A stretch of 64,000 bases of DNA from Trichoplax sp. H2 (lineage: Eukaryota > Placozoa > Uniplacotomia > Trichoplacea). Both the position numbers and the translations under genes were made by a program. Below the pieces are notes generated by a model. That model searched no databases. It had not been told where the DNA came from and worked only from the letters and a program-made list of their open reading frames with translations. Positions 39,501-53,552 of this stretch are shown one piece after another. Numbering within the stretch: position 1 is the first letter of the stretch; each line of letters begins with the position of its first letter. Location: NCBI GenBank assembly GCA_003344405.1, contig NOWV01000118.1:172697-236696 (forward strand). Direction: 5' to 3'.

Positions 39501-42500
39501 AATGCCGGAAAATCTTTGGGTCGAGGATATACGACCAAATACTGAATGAAAATAGAGTTGGCCAAAGTGTTAGGAGAGTCAATAAATGCGAAGATCCATA
39601 CCAAAAGATATTTTTGTAAAAAGATATTCCACCACTGCTACGTAGAATAACGAGAGCAAGCTTAATGACTTGAGGATCGAGATAAAATTTATTTGGATTT
39701 CAAGAAATAATTCCAGACTAAGGCAGAAGATTTCAATTTGAAGAAAAGGAATTGATGCAAGTAATGAACTTATTTCTTTTACAAAGCGAAAATAAAAGAT
39801 TACGATAGAATTAAATGGTATAGTAAATAACGGTGAATAGAGACAATAACAGTGTTACTTCTAGGGAAAAACGGTAGATAATTGTTCACTACGAGACAGT
39901 AGTAAAGATGGTAGTTTATCACGTTACGGTGTCAAAATTTACTGGGAACGAATGTAAAAGTTTTAAGCGTCCATTGCAGAAACAGTAATAGTAAGAATAA
40001 CAATAAGCTAATAGAAGGAATGCCAAGAGTTACTGTAATGTGTAAAATTGTGTTAATCATCAAGGGTTGAACATTGTCACAACCAGGTACTTTGTTGTAT
40101 AATTTGTCAATAAATATAATTATAGTTTGAATAAAATACAGATTATCCTACTATTTAATACTGATAAATTGTCTTTTATCAACGAAGCGAATTAAGGAGA
40201 TTTTAAATGCAATAGCGTGTAATAATATCGTGGGACTACATTGAATGCACCTTTGCTAGGTCATGACTTTATAATATAGACTGTGTCTGAATACAAGGTG
40301 CGAGCCCGAGGAAATGAACAATAAAGTAAATAGCAATAAAGTATTGATACATGCCGTAGTTAAAAATAGTACAACCATTCATAGCCAGTCCTATCGATGT
40401 TGCATGCCTAGCTTACATGATGGACTATGCCGCACATTATCGTATTAAGTAAAGATGAAAAAGCATTGTTTAATGATACCATATGGAGGAGGGAATCAGC
40501 CTACTTTATGCTGTTAGTTAATATTAATCAACGCCAAGAATTTATAATGAGATCAGCCATGAAAATGATTCTTCTACTTCTTTCAAACAGAGAGGCAATT
40601 CATTGTTGATTCTATATGGATTAATTAGTAAAGAGAGTTCATTATGAATTAATTAAACTAAAGTATTCTGTAGATTGAAGTCTGGAAGCGTAAAACTATC
40701 AATTTAGTGGATCAAGACAATGTATTAGTTCAAAACCTATTTAATATTAGTTTCCTAACCTACTCGTTTAATAGTATCAACCATAACCTCAATTCTCGAA
40801 CAAAACATAAGAATAGAGTGCTTATAGTTATCAAGGAGTATTAATACATCTTGCTTCATGGCCTTCATCTTGGAATAATAATTATTCAAGGCAGAGTTGA
40901 ATACACTACTATCACATTTACTCGTAATATACAATACAGTAATATATCACTCTCTTAATCATAGATATCTTTACTGCAATCTTTTTTTCACTATTTCGCT
41001 TATTATGTAATTAACAAAATTTCAACAATTGATTGATTGTCTTATCGGCATTGCTAGCAAGGTGTAAATCTCGAAATGATTAATGGATGGTTCCCTTTTG
41101 ACCATTTACTTCTCTCTACTACTATTTCTAAGACGTTTTGTAATATTTTTATCCGGAAGCCGCAGTGTCACTATAAGTATTGCTATCGTCATCAATTAGG
41201 ATTATAAAGAGTTTATTGTACTTATAATTCATACTTTTGATCTTATATTGTTTCCTGATTCTTATTCGTAATCTAGTCTTGGTAAAAAGTAAAACTGTAG
41301 TTAGCCAATTTAAAAATATTGCTATTTAAAACTTTAGATGGAACAGAGATCTTTTAGTTTTTAAGATAGTCCTAAATTATTAAAATCATCATCCCAGTGT
41401 AAATTCTCAATTCAATATATCATTACAAACTGGAACCTATGTAGCAGACTTCACTTAAGTAAGCAATCTATTCACATGAACAGATCTTTCTATTGACTGG
41501 CATAAAGGTTATATGAGATAATTTTTTCACCCCAGTCTAGCAAAATTTAAAAAGTATTTCCAACCAGTATAGGCAATTATAGTGTAAATGATACAATAAT
41601 AACTACCGGCACCCGTTTTAAAACAGAATGCGTTCATTGGCAGACTAACGCAATCCAACAGTTACGATTGAGCAATAAGGTTAGTGGTCTATACCATTTA
41701 GCAGCATCAGTTCCTTGATTCCTATTCATGAAAATAGTGTAAACAGTTTTTCACTTTTGGTTATATCCAAACTGTTTTTAAAGCGCAACGGTATGTAATT
41801 TTAAGAATTTAATCTCGAAATTTGCCGTATGCTTCCTTCGATCTCCTAAACACAATATTTTATATTAACGACGCAAATTAGTCAATACTATATTCAAAAC
41901 CGTTTTAAATCTGCTCCCTCAATTGCTTATATTTTGCTAAGCGATTCTTTACAATATCATTTTTATTTCATTAGTATGATCGGAATAATTGCAGGGTTAA
42001 AGCAAATTTACTATAGATTATTAAGATATTGGACCAAGTTGTATGGTACATACAGTACAGCAATTCCTTAAGTAAATGAACGTGCTAAAATGCAATAATA
42101 AAATATATCTGAACAGCATGATTCCTTAACTAAATAAACTTATCTACTCTTAGTGAAAATATAGGGAGTAATGGTAACCGATTCTCCATTTTTTAATCTG
42201 TCTATAATCCTAATTACATCTAAGATTTCAATTTCATTCTATTTTTCATAATTTCATTAACTGGAATTCCCAATCATCGATTTATCATGTCGAAAGCAAT
42301 ACTCGTTATTAAGAAATTAATAACAGTCAATTTTAAAACCTGAAAAGGCGGCTGTGAATCAAACTTAATTAAATCGATAAATATTCAGAAATCGCTAGCC
42401 ATACATAGTTTGTCATACCTACACTTTGGCAGTATCAGTTGCCGCTGTTAGAGACGTGCTAAACTTAAAATAGTTGATGGTTATCGAGTAGTGTAAAATA

Positions 42501-42599
42501 GATCAAGGAGTTGATATGTTAATCCATGACTTGTTGCTGTTCGTAAAATTGTAGTCGGTCAGACGATTGTAAGTTAGCAATTACTAGCTAAAACACACT

Positions 42600-42890
42600 T
42601 ATTTAAATGATGCTAAGCTAGTATTAAGAAATATAAATTTGTACAGTTTCTGAAATTATAATGATATTTAATGAATATTTAAGGAAATTTCTGACTTTAA
42701 TATAGAACCGAATGAGATAGCAAACACTTATACATGGATACAATTAAATGACCATACGCTAGTATTAATAAAACAAATTTATACAGTTTATGTAATTAAA
42801 ATGTAATTTAATGAATAGTTTTGAACATTTCTGACTTCAATATAAAATGAAACAGTGAATGCTTATAAATAGACACAATCTTATGATACA
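42600..42890 (+). repeat. Two-copy tandem repeat (~130 bp)
   Basis: Copies at about 42600-42728 and 42745-42880 share 'gctagtattaa.aaa.aaatttgtacagttt.tg.aatta', 'aatttaatgaatatt', 'aa.atttctgacttcaatata.aa' and 'aacacttataca'. Confidence 0.65.
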
Positions 42891-43257
42891 AGACAAAAAT
42901 TTATAGTAAGAGCTAAGTTTTTTGATACGCATAAAAACATCATCGTAGCTGAGATAGTACGCTTTTTGATATGGTTGTGATTGCTAAAGTCCGGTTTGGT
43001 CTCAGATTAAATTAAAACTTGTGCAGGTGTAACTATAGATATCGCCTGGTTAGAACTAGAATTTAAAGGACGGTTTTAAATTTGATAATAAATAAAATAA
43101 TATATAAAATAAGATATTGCTTATTTAAAGGAAATTGAATACTTAGCAGAGATCATTTGTATCAATGGTGGATCGAATAATCTATCACTAACTGTAGTAA
43201 TTCCTATCGCTAAATTAACGTGACTACGCTCTACTAGGTTCAGCAGATTGGATAGCT

Positions 43258-43425
43258 TTTTTTACTTTGAGCCTTCTGAATTATTATGAGTTTTATTCAG
43301 CTAGATTTACGTGATTGAATAAAATTTTTAGTTTTGAGCTTTAATAAATATTATAAGTTTTATTCAGCTAGGGTTAGGAGATTGGATAAATTCTTTTTAA
43401 GCCTTATTAAATATTATAAGCTTAT
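43258..43425 (+). repeat. Tandem repeat (~65-70 bp), three copies
   Basis: Units contain 'tttttactttgagcctt..gaattattatgagttttattcagctag..tta.g.gattg.ataaaatt'. The third copy is truncated. Confidence 0.7.
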
Positions 43426-43507
43426 TCTCATAAAGTCCGCTATAATATCGCCACTTCGCCAGACTAATTTGTAAGCAAGCATAAATTAAGCTTCGTTATG
43501 TAAATAG

Positions 43508-43608
43508 ATCGTGGCAGAAAATAATCGTGATATATTGATATGGTCTGGTGTACACAATAGCAGACCGAGAATGGGGTCAGAAGTATGTCCCAATGTGAAA
43601 ACCGATGA
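43508..43608 (+). CDS. Possible exon, unrecognised
   Basis: After an acceptor (gttatgtaaatag) an open frame of 33 codons reads IVAENNRDILIWSGVHNS and then RPRMGSEVCPNV, reaching a donor-like gtaaaa. The sequence is GC-richer than its surroundings. No convincing partner exon was found and the family is not recognised. Confidence 0.2.
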
Positions 43609-45829
43609 GTAAAACATTGTCATCCGATCATGACCATATTATGTTTGTAATACTTCAAAATGATAGACATGCAAAATTCACTTATATTAACAAATACATG
43701 GGAAGTATAAATTTTAAATAATTACCCAGTACCTAGCCTGCAGTTATAAATTGCCACAACGAATAGAATCATGCACGAGGTGAAAAGCTTGTAAGGGGTC
43801 AGAAATGTTTCAGTCTATCAATGGTGGTCATTATTAGCCTATGCTAATGGAAAACAAAGCGTAAGAAAAATCAATACTAAACAGACCTAACAATTTGTAA
43901 TAACATTGTGGTAAAAGAATTAACCTCACTAGATAAGTAACAGATTCAATGTATAGGAAAACAATATCCGCCGCGATGCTTATACAAAAGAGAGCAGGCA
44001 GCCGCTAGCTATTATGTTGTATAAACGATAATATAATAATATGGATAATAAAGAGAAAGTACAATCTACTCAATGTAAAAAAAGCCCGTCTAAAATCGTA
44101 ACCGATATTCTCAACGCATGAAATTTATCCTAAAAGGCCGTATAAAATTATGATTATCTTGGAATAGAAAGGAGATATGTCGAAAAACAGTACACTAAGT
44201 ATACTTATTCCTATAGTATAATCGTATGCAACTGAGTACATAGAACTAATAACATTCGATAATTGCACCAAATTTTATAATTGCTGTAGACTGCCATGAT
44301 GTTTCACGGTATTTGTATATTAGCTGAAAGCACTCGTAACTGAGTCGCTTTATAATTATACTGTTTTATTTGTATGAGACAAAGAAATACGGGCGTCTAT
44401 AGCTATCGCTACTGAAGAGCTTAATAACTAGAGTATACCGATAATTACTATTAGTGTACAGTTTGAGGTGCCTGAATTCCAATAGAAACTCACAACCACA
44501 CTAAAGAATTCTTAATGTTAGTTCAAAAAATTTCTTACTTTGATAAAATCTCATATTGGAAACATCAGTCATTTATCTAAAACTGATCGGCCATAAGCAA
44601 TTGTAGCCTACCTATTAACTTCTAATACCGCCAATAATTATATTATTCAGAACAGGAAGTATAACAGACAAAAGTGCCTACCACACGCTGTTTATAGAAT
44701 AATGTATAACTACTACATTCGCTTCTCAGTTATTTAAACTAAATTATTAACATATGCGCCTCATTTCTGTATATCACTGCAATCATTAAGAAGAGAGGGA
44801 GCTTAAAACTATCGAACGTTGGGCGATGTCTAATAGATTTTATCCACCATCGTCTTCAAACTAAAATAATCCTAAACGTAAAGTAATTAAAATATTACAG
44901 TTTTATTCGTATAACTACTTTAGAAGAATTCAAATCAAATGATACACGTATTAATCGACTGCAATTTTTCTTTTTCTAGATGAAAATTACTACTTTAGAA
45001 CAAGTGCTCTAAGAAATTGTAGCAAAGAATTATTTAAAGAGCAGGTTAGATCAATTTCTTAGTTTAATAAAATTCTCTAAATAGATTTATTTCAAGTCAG
45101 CAAACGTATAAGCATGAATGTTCAACTAAACGCGTCGCTGTAATATTTGAGCTGCGCAATAATTTAAATCAAAAGTACATATCCAAATATTTCATTATGA
45201 CACTATAACCCTTTAGATTCGTTAGGCATAACAATTCACAAACGAAATTTAACTATTCTTTGGCCGATACAAAGCTATAAAAGACGAATTTACATAGCCC
45301 TAACATATCTAATAAGATAGATTATCCGGGAGTTAATACTGAGATTCAGTACAAAATTTGAAACCTTCTAAATTAGTTTAAACTTTTGCGAGTCAAAGTT
45401 AAACATTACCATATCCCATCCGTTGCAGTTTCACTTAATAATTAATATGTAAACCTATGAAGAGAATCCTACCTATCTCACTTAATAGATACAAGTATAT
45501 ATATTCGTATATCATATCATCAAACTTAAATGAACGAAAGCACAACATACACCTACTAAATTAAGGCGTTAAAAACTCAAGTCTTTTCGGCACTGCTAAG
45601 ACCAAGATTTTACTTTCTCGAGTATTACTACGTTGGTGATTTAAAAGACACAACATTAAAGTTGTTCTAAGTTCTTAGTTTAACCCATTAAAGATACTTA
45701 TTGATATCACTATATTTTTTTACACAAAAATAGAGGGGCAAAAGATCATCAGGACTTAATATTCTTTAGATTCTACTTAACAATAATGATGTTTAGTATT
45801 TGCTGTTAAAATGTCCTTCAAATATGAAC

Positions 45830-45905
45830 ACAATATGTGGAATTATCATGAATATGTAGAATTGAGTAGAATTATCATGATTATGTAGAATTGAGTAGCT
45901 ATAAT
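45830..45905 (+). repeat. Short tandem repeat (~33 bp)
   Basis: Units of 'aattatcatga.tatgtagaattgagtag' are repeated two to three times with few changes. Confidence 0.75.
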
Positions 45906-46016
45906 ACCGTACATCTTTTTTTGGTTTCAAGTTAGATCCAGAGATTAGCATGATTTTTTGATAGGCTAAGATTACTAGAAGTCCAATATAACGCGTACGA
46001 CAAAGATATCCTTAAA

Positions 46017-46250
46017 TTGAATAATATTCTGAACAGGTAGTCAAGAATAAAATACCGTACCGACTTTGCGGAAATATAAACTTGAAAGTTAGGGAAACAT
46101 CCTATTTTCTCGATTTAAATTATTAGTCACATTTTATCTGAACAATATTCTGAATAGGTAGTCTAGAATAATACTTTCTTTGCGGAAATATAGACTTGAA
46201 AGTTAATAAATATCCTCTCTTCCATATTTTAAACTATTAGTCATTTTGTC
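46017..46250 (+). repeat. Two-copy tandem repeat (~120 bp)
   Basis: Copies at about 46017-46135 and 46138-46248 share 'gaataatattctgaa.aggtagtc.agaataa', 'actttgcggaaatata.acttgaaagtta' and 'taaa.tattagtca'. Confidence 0.75.
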
Positions 46251-46305
46251 AGTCCTCCTTGATGTGTTAATGATAAAAGTAAAGTATTACAGATTTCTTT
46301 TCCAG

Positions 46306-46387
46306 CCTAAAAACTAAAAATTTTATTGAGAACGATGGTTTTGGCGCAATCAACGAAGCTGCCAGCTCTAAAATAAGTAATAAATGA
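46306..46387 (+). CDS. Possible terminal exon, unrecognised
   Basis: A strong acceptor (acagatttcttttccag) opens 82 nt that, after one leftover base, read LKTKNFIENDGFGAINEAAS and end SKISNK-stop. Acceptor strength and composition favour a real last exon of a plus-strand gene. Upstream exons were not identified, and a tandem repeat occupies 46017-46250 directly before it. Confidence 0.3.
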
Positions 46388-46984
46388 GTATTAAGTAATA
46401 GTTCAAGGTGATGAGTACATTTCAGGCCTATTTGTCAATTGAATAAGCTCAAGTGAGATTCAATTTTTTGCAGCCTGATGTACCTTTCAAATTACTGCAC
46501 TGACATAGACCAACTTTATAGTAGTATAAAGTGCCCAGAATACGACCAAGTAATTTAGTTATAATTTATCGAACCACTTAGATGACTAGCGTGTATAAAA
46601 AACTCCAGTCTCATAGCAACAGTAAATCAAATCAGGGAGCAAACTTGTTAATTATATCGCTTATGTAATCTAGCGTTTTACGTATAGTTAATAATTGCTA
46701 CAAAGTAATTCAATAGGCTGATCATTCTCAACATCTCTGAATACTTACAAATTACAAAGAAATTATTCAAGCTGTGCAGCCATGCCTTTATACATTCATT
46801 GTATCTGCAACATCAAAGTAAACAATAACAATCGTCACCTGGATCCATTTTAGCAGAGTTTTTGATTGATTCATCATCCATCTCGAAAGTTTACCGAAAA
46901 AGTTGTATCAGCAGGGGGATATCTTATTATTGAAATTAGTTTGTCTCATACTGAGGAAGGCTGTTTGAAAGATAATAAACTTAC

Positions 46985-48046
46985 GTCAAGGATGGTTTAG
47001 TAAACAAATTGTTTTGGTACCGAATAAGTTGCAAACTGGGTAATCACTTTTTAACACATAATTATTCGAAAATGGCGATATTCCATCAAATAAATAGTAA
47101 AAAGGTTCATATCCAAAGTTTATGTAGGACGTATCTGTAGCGGGATCTACATACTAAAAATTAAATAGCTATCTTTTTGGCATCTTTACGTTATATACAA
47201 TAAAAAGAGTTAACATCATTTGGGATATTAATAAAAATACTAACCCCATTCCTAAAATTCTCTCTAACTCAAGTTGAAATCAGAATATTGAATCATGCAA
47301 ATCTAGATATACAATATAAAATCTATTGACATTGAATGTACTGGCTCCATGATATTTCTCTATCATCCATGACGCCTAGAAATAGTTTTTCAGGATGTTA
47401 TTTGCGAATCTAGAGTATAACGATGTGCCGGTATCGATGATAGCTTTGCAATTCAAAACTATGACATGTTTTGTGACTCCTCCCAATAAGTAATAGCAAA
47501 AATAACATTAGGATAAATATAGACATCCACAAATACATCATTTATCGTGACAAAAACACCGTATTAATTGTAGCTCCAGAGTAATAATGATTGCAATCAC
47601 CATATGATAGTTAGCTACAGTAGTTAAAATAGTACTACACAATGAGTAAATGTAGTTTCCTGCTTACTGTATTAATGAAAACGTTAATTGCCGGTAGTAA
47701 GGTAGCTTGCTCCGACCACAAGTGATCTATTTCACTACTGTAAGTTGTAAATTTGTAAATTATAACAATCATAACTAGTAAATGTTACCTTTCACTAGAG
47801 TTAATGAGTATAGATAGGATATTTGGCTCTAGCATTAGATCAATAGAGATCTTCCCAAAACATGGTCTATAACGTAATTAAAGTAACCAAAACAGCGAAA
47901 TCTATCAACATTTTTCAATAACGATCCATTTTCCTCTGTTACCTGGGCAACTTGAATAAGTTTTTAATTTGTGTGCATAAAATATCCGGTAATTGAAATT
48001 TAAAGATTTTATATAGGTGCGGTAACTTATACGAAAATGGATCCTC
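46985..48046 (-). pseudogene. Pepsin-family (A1) aspartic protease pieces, probably a broken gene
   Basis: The key evidence is the frame at 47376-47507, which reads VIVLNCKAIIDTGTSLYSRF; the aspartate motif D-T-G-T-S at 47421-47441 matches the second catalytic Asp of pepsin-like proteases. Upstream in the sense direction, 47789-47866 (LMLEPNILSILINSSE) and 47668-47734 (EIDHLWSEQATLLPAI) join in phase and fit the stretch between the two catalytic sites of BACE-like enzymes. 47943-48046 also joins in phase. A frame near 47515-47555 reads YGVFVTINDVFVD, the expected strand before DTGTS, but lacks a legal acceptor and follows a stop. 46985-47147 is an exon-like C-terminal piece with TGA just before its donor. 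The N-terminal lobe and first DTG motif were not found; the next gene starts 155 bp away, in divergent orientation. I therefore favour a pseudogene or fragment. Confidence 0.5.
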
Positions 48047-48201
48047 CTTAATTATTTATTATTTTCTATAATTTGCTAATTGATTCAATTACAAACAGGA
48101 TACAATTGACCAAAAAATTTATCTCTGCGTAGGTTATTTCGTTGGTCGTCTTTGACTGATTAAAGATTATTATACGCGTAATTATTATAATTACGTAAAA
48201 T

Positions 48202-49164
48202 ATGGCCGATTTAACAGCAGCAGTATCTAGCTTGCCAGTGATCCATCATAAGCAACCTATGAAGGCTTCATCACCAACGCGATATGCAGCAAGTGGCAGA
48301 GAGCCAATCACTCTACGCAATTTAAGAAATAAACATTTACGCTACATGAACAGTGTCAAGAAGGAACAAAATCAGTTAGAGAAGGAAATCAGTAGAATTA
48401 AAACGGTGTTAGATCCTCGAGATTATCGCCGAGCTTCTAAAGCAAGGCGAAGGCGTAACAACAGGAATCATTCCATTGCAAAAGCAAAATTAGGCCTTGA
48501 TATGCTAAACGACAGCCGTTCAACTTCTGAATCTTCAAATTCATTACGCAAAAAGAGCTTACCTGTCATCAATGAACATCAAAGAAATGGACATTTGGCA
48601 AAGCAAACATCGGAAGAGCCCTGCCAACGTGTTAAGTATAACGAAATGGACAGAAATGATGAAGGTGAATGGTTTAATGCTACTCCCAAAAATACGTTTG
48701 ATATGATGTTACTGCAAAAGAAAAGAGATCAACGGCGTACAATTTATAAAATTTTATTAGAAGAATGCGACCTGCAAGAACAGGTGGATGATGTTCCGCG
48801 TCACTTGCAACAGCAGGATCATGATCAAAATAAGAAATATAATACTAAAGGGCGTCGCAAAAAGGACAACTTAAAAGTTGAAATTGGTGAAGTCAGAGAA
48901 TTAATTGAGAAAAGACTAGCTATCCATGATCATTACCAAGAGAATCCCCTTGATGATTTAGCACTATTTTCAAAACCACACAACAAAGGCACTGTCAATA
49001 GTCCAATTGCAACGGATAGGAAAAACTTATCAAATCAATTTAATGGTAAAGACCTTCAAAAATCTTTACTAGATCAACTTAAAACTGAGAAATTAATTTC
49101 TTCGCAATTAAGTTCATGGCTTAGAGTTGTCAAAGGACCGAGAGCATCGAAAAAGATTTTTTAA
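48202..49164 (+). CDS. Uncharacterised basic, coiled-coil-like protein (320 aa, single exon)
   Basis: By far the longest uninterrupted frame in the window, running from ATG to TAA, with clear protein-like composition. The N-terminus (MADLTAAVSSLPVIHHK) is followed by a charged segment around residues 35-75 with heptad-like leucines and lysines, a strongly basic patch near residues 76-92 (RRASKARRRRNNR, nuclear-localisation-like), a low-complexity Ser/Asn stretch, and a second charged helical region (about residues 170-250) rich in Gln, Glu and Lys. No enzyme motif, signal peptide or membrane segment is seen. It is intronless while the recognised genes around it have 4-27 exons, so it could be a retrocopy or a lineage-specific gene. 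Function unknown. Confidence 0.7.
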   Translation: MADLTAAVSSLPVIHHKQPMKASSPTRYAASGREPITLRNLRNKHLRYMNSVKKEQNQLEKEISRIKTVLDPRDYRRASKARRRRNNRNHSIAKAKLGLDMLNDSRSTSESSNSLRKKSLPVINEHQRNGHLAKQTSEEPCQRVKYNEMDRNDEGEWFNATPKNTFDMMLLQKKRDQRRTIYKILLEECDLQEQVDDVPRHLQQQDHDQNKKYNTKGRRKKDNLKVEIGEVRELIEKRLAIHDHYQENPLDDLALFSKPHNKGTVNSPIATDRKNLSNQFNGKDLQKSLLDQLKTEKLISSQLSSWLRVVKGPRASKKIF

Positions 49165-50257
49165 TCAAAAAACAAATACCGGTATTGAAAATGGTCCTGA
49201 CCCATGAACAATATAAAACGAGTGGGCTTCTGCAAGCAAGAATAATCATAAGATCATATGGCAGCTATGGCAGAAGTTTATTCACTTTCACTATAACTTA
49301 TGACTGCACCATTTTTTTGCAGGACTATCGTGAACCAATTTTGGGAATAGAACATATAATCTACTCAGTATTGTACATTAGAAGAACGTATTTAATGTAT
49401 AGTAAATAACTAGCTATTTTTACGTCTATTTCGCAATTTAATTTTCATTCTATCATTCATCGTCAAAATTTGCAAACCTATCTGAAATATTTAATGTATA
49501 TCCATTATTAATTTAATTTATCCTGCTTTTATTTTATGCTAATTTACATGCTATCATATATATTGGTCTTATAAGTCTCTGATTAGATTGGAGATTGGTG
49601 AATACGGATGTATTATTTTGGGATCTTTAAGATACTTCATGCTACTGTACAATCCAGGCTAGAAAAAAATCTAAGGTCGAGTTCAAACTATAATGAGTCT
49701 ATTTTAAATATTTGAAATAAGTGATTTGTAGCTGATAATGTATTTAATGCTAGCTTGAAAGATACACACAAATTATTGTAGCTCCGATTTAATTTTTATC
49801 TCCATCTTGAAGTAATAAAGAATAATCCCATTTAAATTATCTCGCCTGAAAAGAGCGATCGAGATGGACTTGCATTATATTGTGAATATTAAACTTTAGT
49901 ATAGATTAGAAATACTCCAAAGTAATAATTTAGAGATTAAAGAAAGAAAATGTGCCTGTGCGGACAATGTCGAAGGTGCGTTATAAATCTGCGACTTACT
50001 TACGTAGTAATCAGTTCACTTACGTTAGAATTGGCATAGAGAATAGAGTTTGCTATGTATAAATTACTCATAGTAGTCAAAAGTTAGTGCATGGCGTGCA
50101 GCAACATTGGGAATACACTTTCTAAGACTATTAAGCATCGCATCTATACGTTACTGATTCTAATTACTTTTATGGCCGTTCGTGTAGAGTTGTTTGTATA
50201 AAAAGGGGTGCAGATAATCGCAAGTCTTAAACTATAGCTAACAGTTGTACTATCTCA

Positions 50258-50489
50258 TAAAATAAACTTGATAATATAAATAAAACTAGAAGACTAACAT
50301 TCTATGCATCAAAATATGTTTGGAGATGACAAGGAGACAGAGAATAACAGTTATTGTCCGTAAAATAGGCTAATAAAATAAACTTGATAATATGAATAAA
50401 ACTAGAAGACTAACATTCTATGCAACAAAATATGTTTGGAGACGACAAGGAGACAGAGAAAACAGTTCTTGTCCGTAAAATAGGCTAAT
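50258..50489 (+). repeat. Recent tandem duplication, 116-bp period
   Basis: Copies 50258-50373 and 50374-50489 differ at only a handful of positions, for example gcatcaaaa versus gcaacaaaa and gatgacaag versus gacgacaag. This is much less diverged than the other arrays in the window. Confidence 0.92.
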
Positions 50490-50608
50490 TTAATCTATTT
50501 CTGTAATCCATACACTCTCTTATGATGCATACCCAAACTTAGGATAAGATTCGTTAAGGAAGTTTTCGACCAATTTTTTTCTATATTGTCGTTTATCGCC
50601 CCTAACAT

Positions 50609-50640
50609 GGACTTTTAGAATTTGAAGATTCTAGAAGTCC
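50609..50640. repeat. Hairpin, 13-bp arms
   Basis: Arm 50609-50621 (ggacttttagaat) pairs with 50628-50640 (attctagaagtcc) at 12 of 13 positions plus a 6-nt loop. Confidence 0.8.
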
Positions 50641-51598
50641 GTGGCGCTGGTTATCATGCGTTTCGTTTGATATTGACAGTACAAAAAAATAAAGTGCTTT
50701 TGGCGAGAATCGCAAACGTATCTCGTCAAGCTGTCACTTACTGTTAATCAATTTATGTACATTGTACAAGAAAAACAAGAAGAAATACTATATCACTATT
50801 TGTTAGAATATTATCCTGATGTATAATAACTACTGTAGTTTGTCATCAGAAAAGAGAATTATTGTACAAACAAACTCAATTATAATATAAAATAAAATAA
50901 TTGACTACTGTAAGTAATGCAGGTCTAAGAATTTAATAAACTTCAATTTTATTTTCAGCTAGTCGTAATTCCATAAACTATGAATATGGTTGTAGGTAAC
51001 AACGAAAATTTATTCGCTTTCTTTATTCCCTTCATCGGTGGTCCAAGATTGCATTGCTCATTTGTTTCCAGCATGATACATTGCAAAATAGCATAGTTTT
51101 TGTAGGAAGAGTTTGATATACAGTCTAATTAATTATTATCACTCAATCAAAAAATTTGTAGAATATCGAAATAATACATTTTACAACAAGAAAATAAAAC
51201 TAGAACCAATGCAGGGCTATAAATAATCATATCCAAGTTAAGAATGTCTAAAAAAAGACGGTACACTAGTACACATACACTGTTAGTGATCTGCATTTCA
51301 GAAAGGGAACATTCTATCCAATAAAACTGTGACGATAATTTACATTACGGTAAAGTACTATAATTTATTATTCAATTTTATTTTAGATTTCTAACATTTA
51401 TATGCTTGATAGCAATAACGTTCTACTAACATTACAAAAGCGTTACAAGATATCAATAACTTTGTAACGTGAAACATTTTAAAAATATGACTATGCTGCA
51501 TGAGATAAATCATGAGCGATGTGCCTTATATTTTAGTGTCAAGCGATCATTAGTAGATCAACTTTAAAAGAAATACTATAATACAGAATTGAAGATAC

Positions 51599-51617
51599 CA
51601 AGGATTCAACCTTGGAT
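51599..51617 (-). other. Stem-loop just after the CenH3 stop codon
   Basis: In transcript sense the sequence CCAAGG-TTGAAT-CCTTGG starts about 10 nt after the TAA/TGA of the CenH3 gene; flanking GAT/ATC bases extend the stem to 9 bp with one bulge. Position recalls the 3' stem-loop of replication-dependent histone mRNAs, but the 6-nt loop and the base sequence do not match that consensus. Confidence 0.4.
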
Positions 51618-51626
51618 CCTACGCGA

Positions 51627-53180
<1,554 letters not shown>

Positions 53181-53552
53181 TGAGTACTATTGCAAGTACA
53201 GCAGTAGCAGCTCGTGTTGAAATGGTCGCTACCAATAGATGAGTTTGCTGCAAGAGTAGTGACTTTGTCAAGTGGCCACTGACAGGGACTGATCGAGGAG
53301 GAAGAGGGGGCCAACTTGCAGTCCACCTACAGTCAAGTTGGAAAATCACCTTGACAAGTACAGTAAAGAATGAAACGACTATCGGATCGTCCAATGGAGC
53401 CAATGGCGTTGTTCTACGAATTGGCTATGGATGATCGATCCCCTTGTCAATGTTTTCACTTTCTTCCACTCAATGATTGAGTGGAAACCCAATGAATAGG
53501 CAAGCTTTTGCAGGCAATTTTCCTTCTCCTTTCAGCATCCCGCGCGTCTTCT

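Larger units (their letters stand above)
34124..46984. other. Gene-poor region, right part
   Basis: Apart from the candidate gene at 35692-36333 and two possible exons, I see no recognisable gene. Four to five short tandem arrays are present and listed separately. The stretch is AT-rich with short open frames only. Confidence 0.4.
49165..51626. other. Intergenic region between the 320-aa gene and CenH3
   Basis: The two flanking genes converge, so this is 3' flank for both. It holds a near-identical tandem duplication (50258-50489) and a hairpin (50609-50640). The open frame at 49185-49409 has no supporting features. Confidence 0.5.

Noticed and set aside
40278-40609. Two overlapping plus-strand frames, one of 60 codons from ATG at 40427
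   Set aside because: Protein-like in places, but there are no strong splice sites, no partner exons and no recognised family; treated as chance.
49185-49409. 74-codon open frame just after the 320-aa gene
   Set aside because: No splice or conservation evidence; likely 3' flank read-through.
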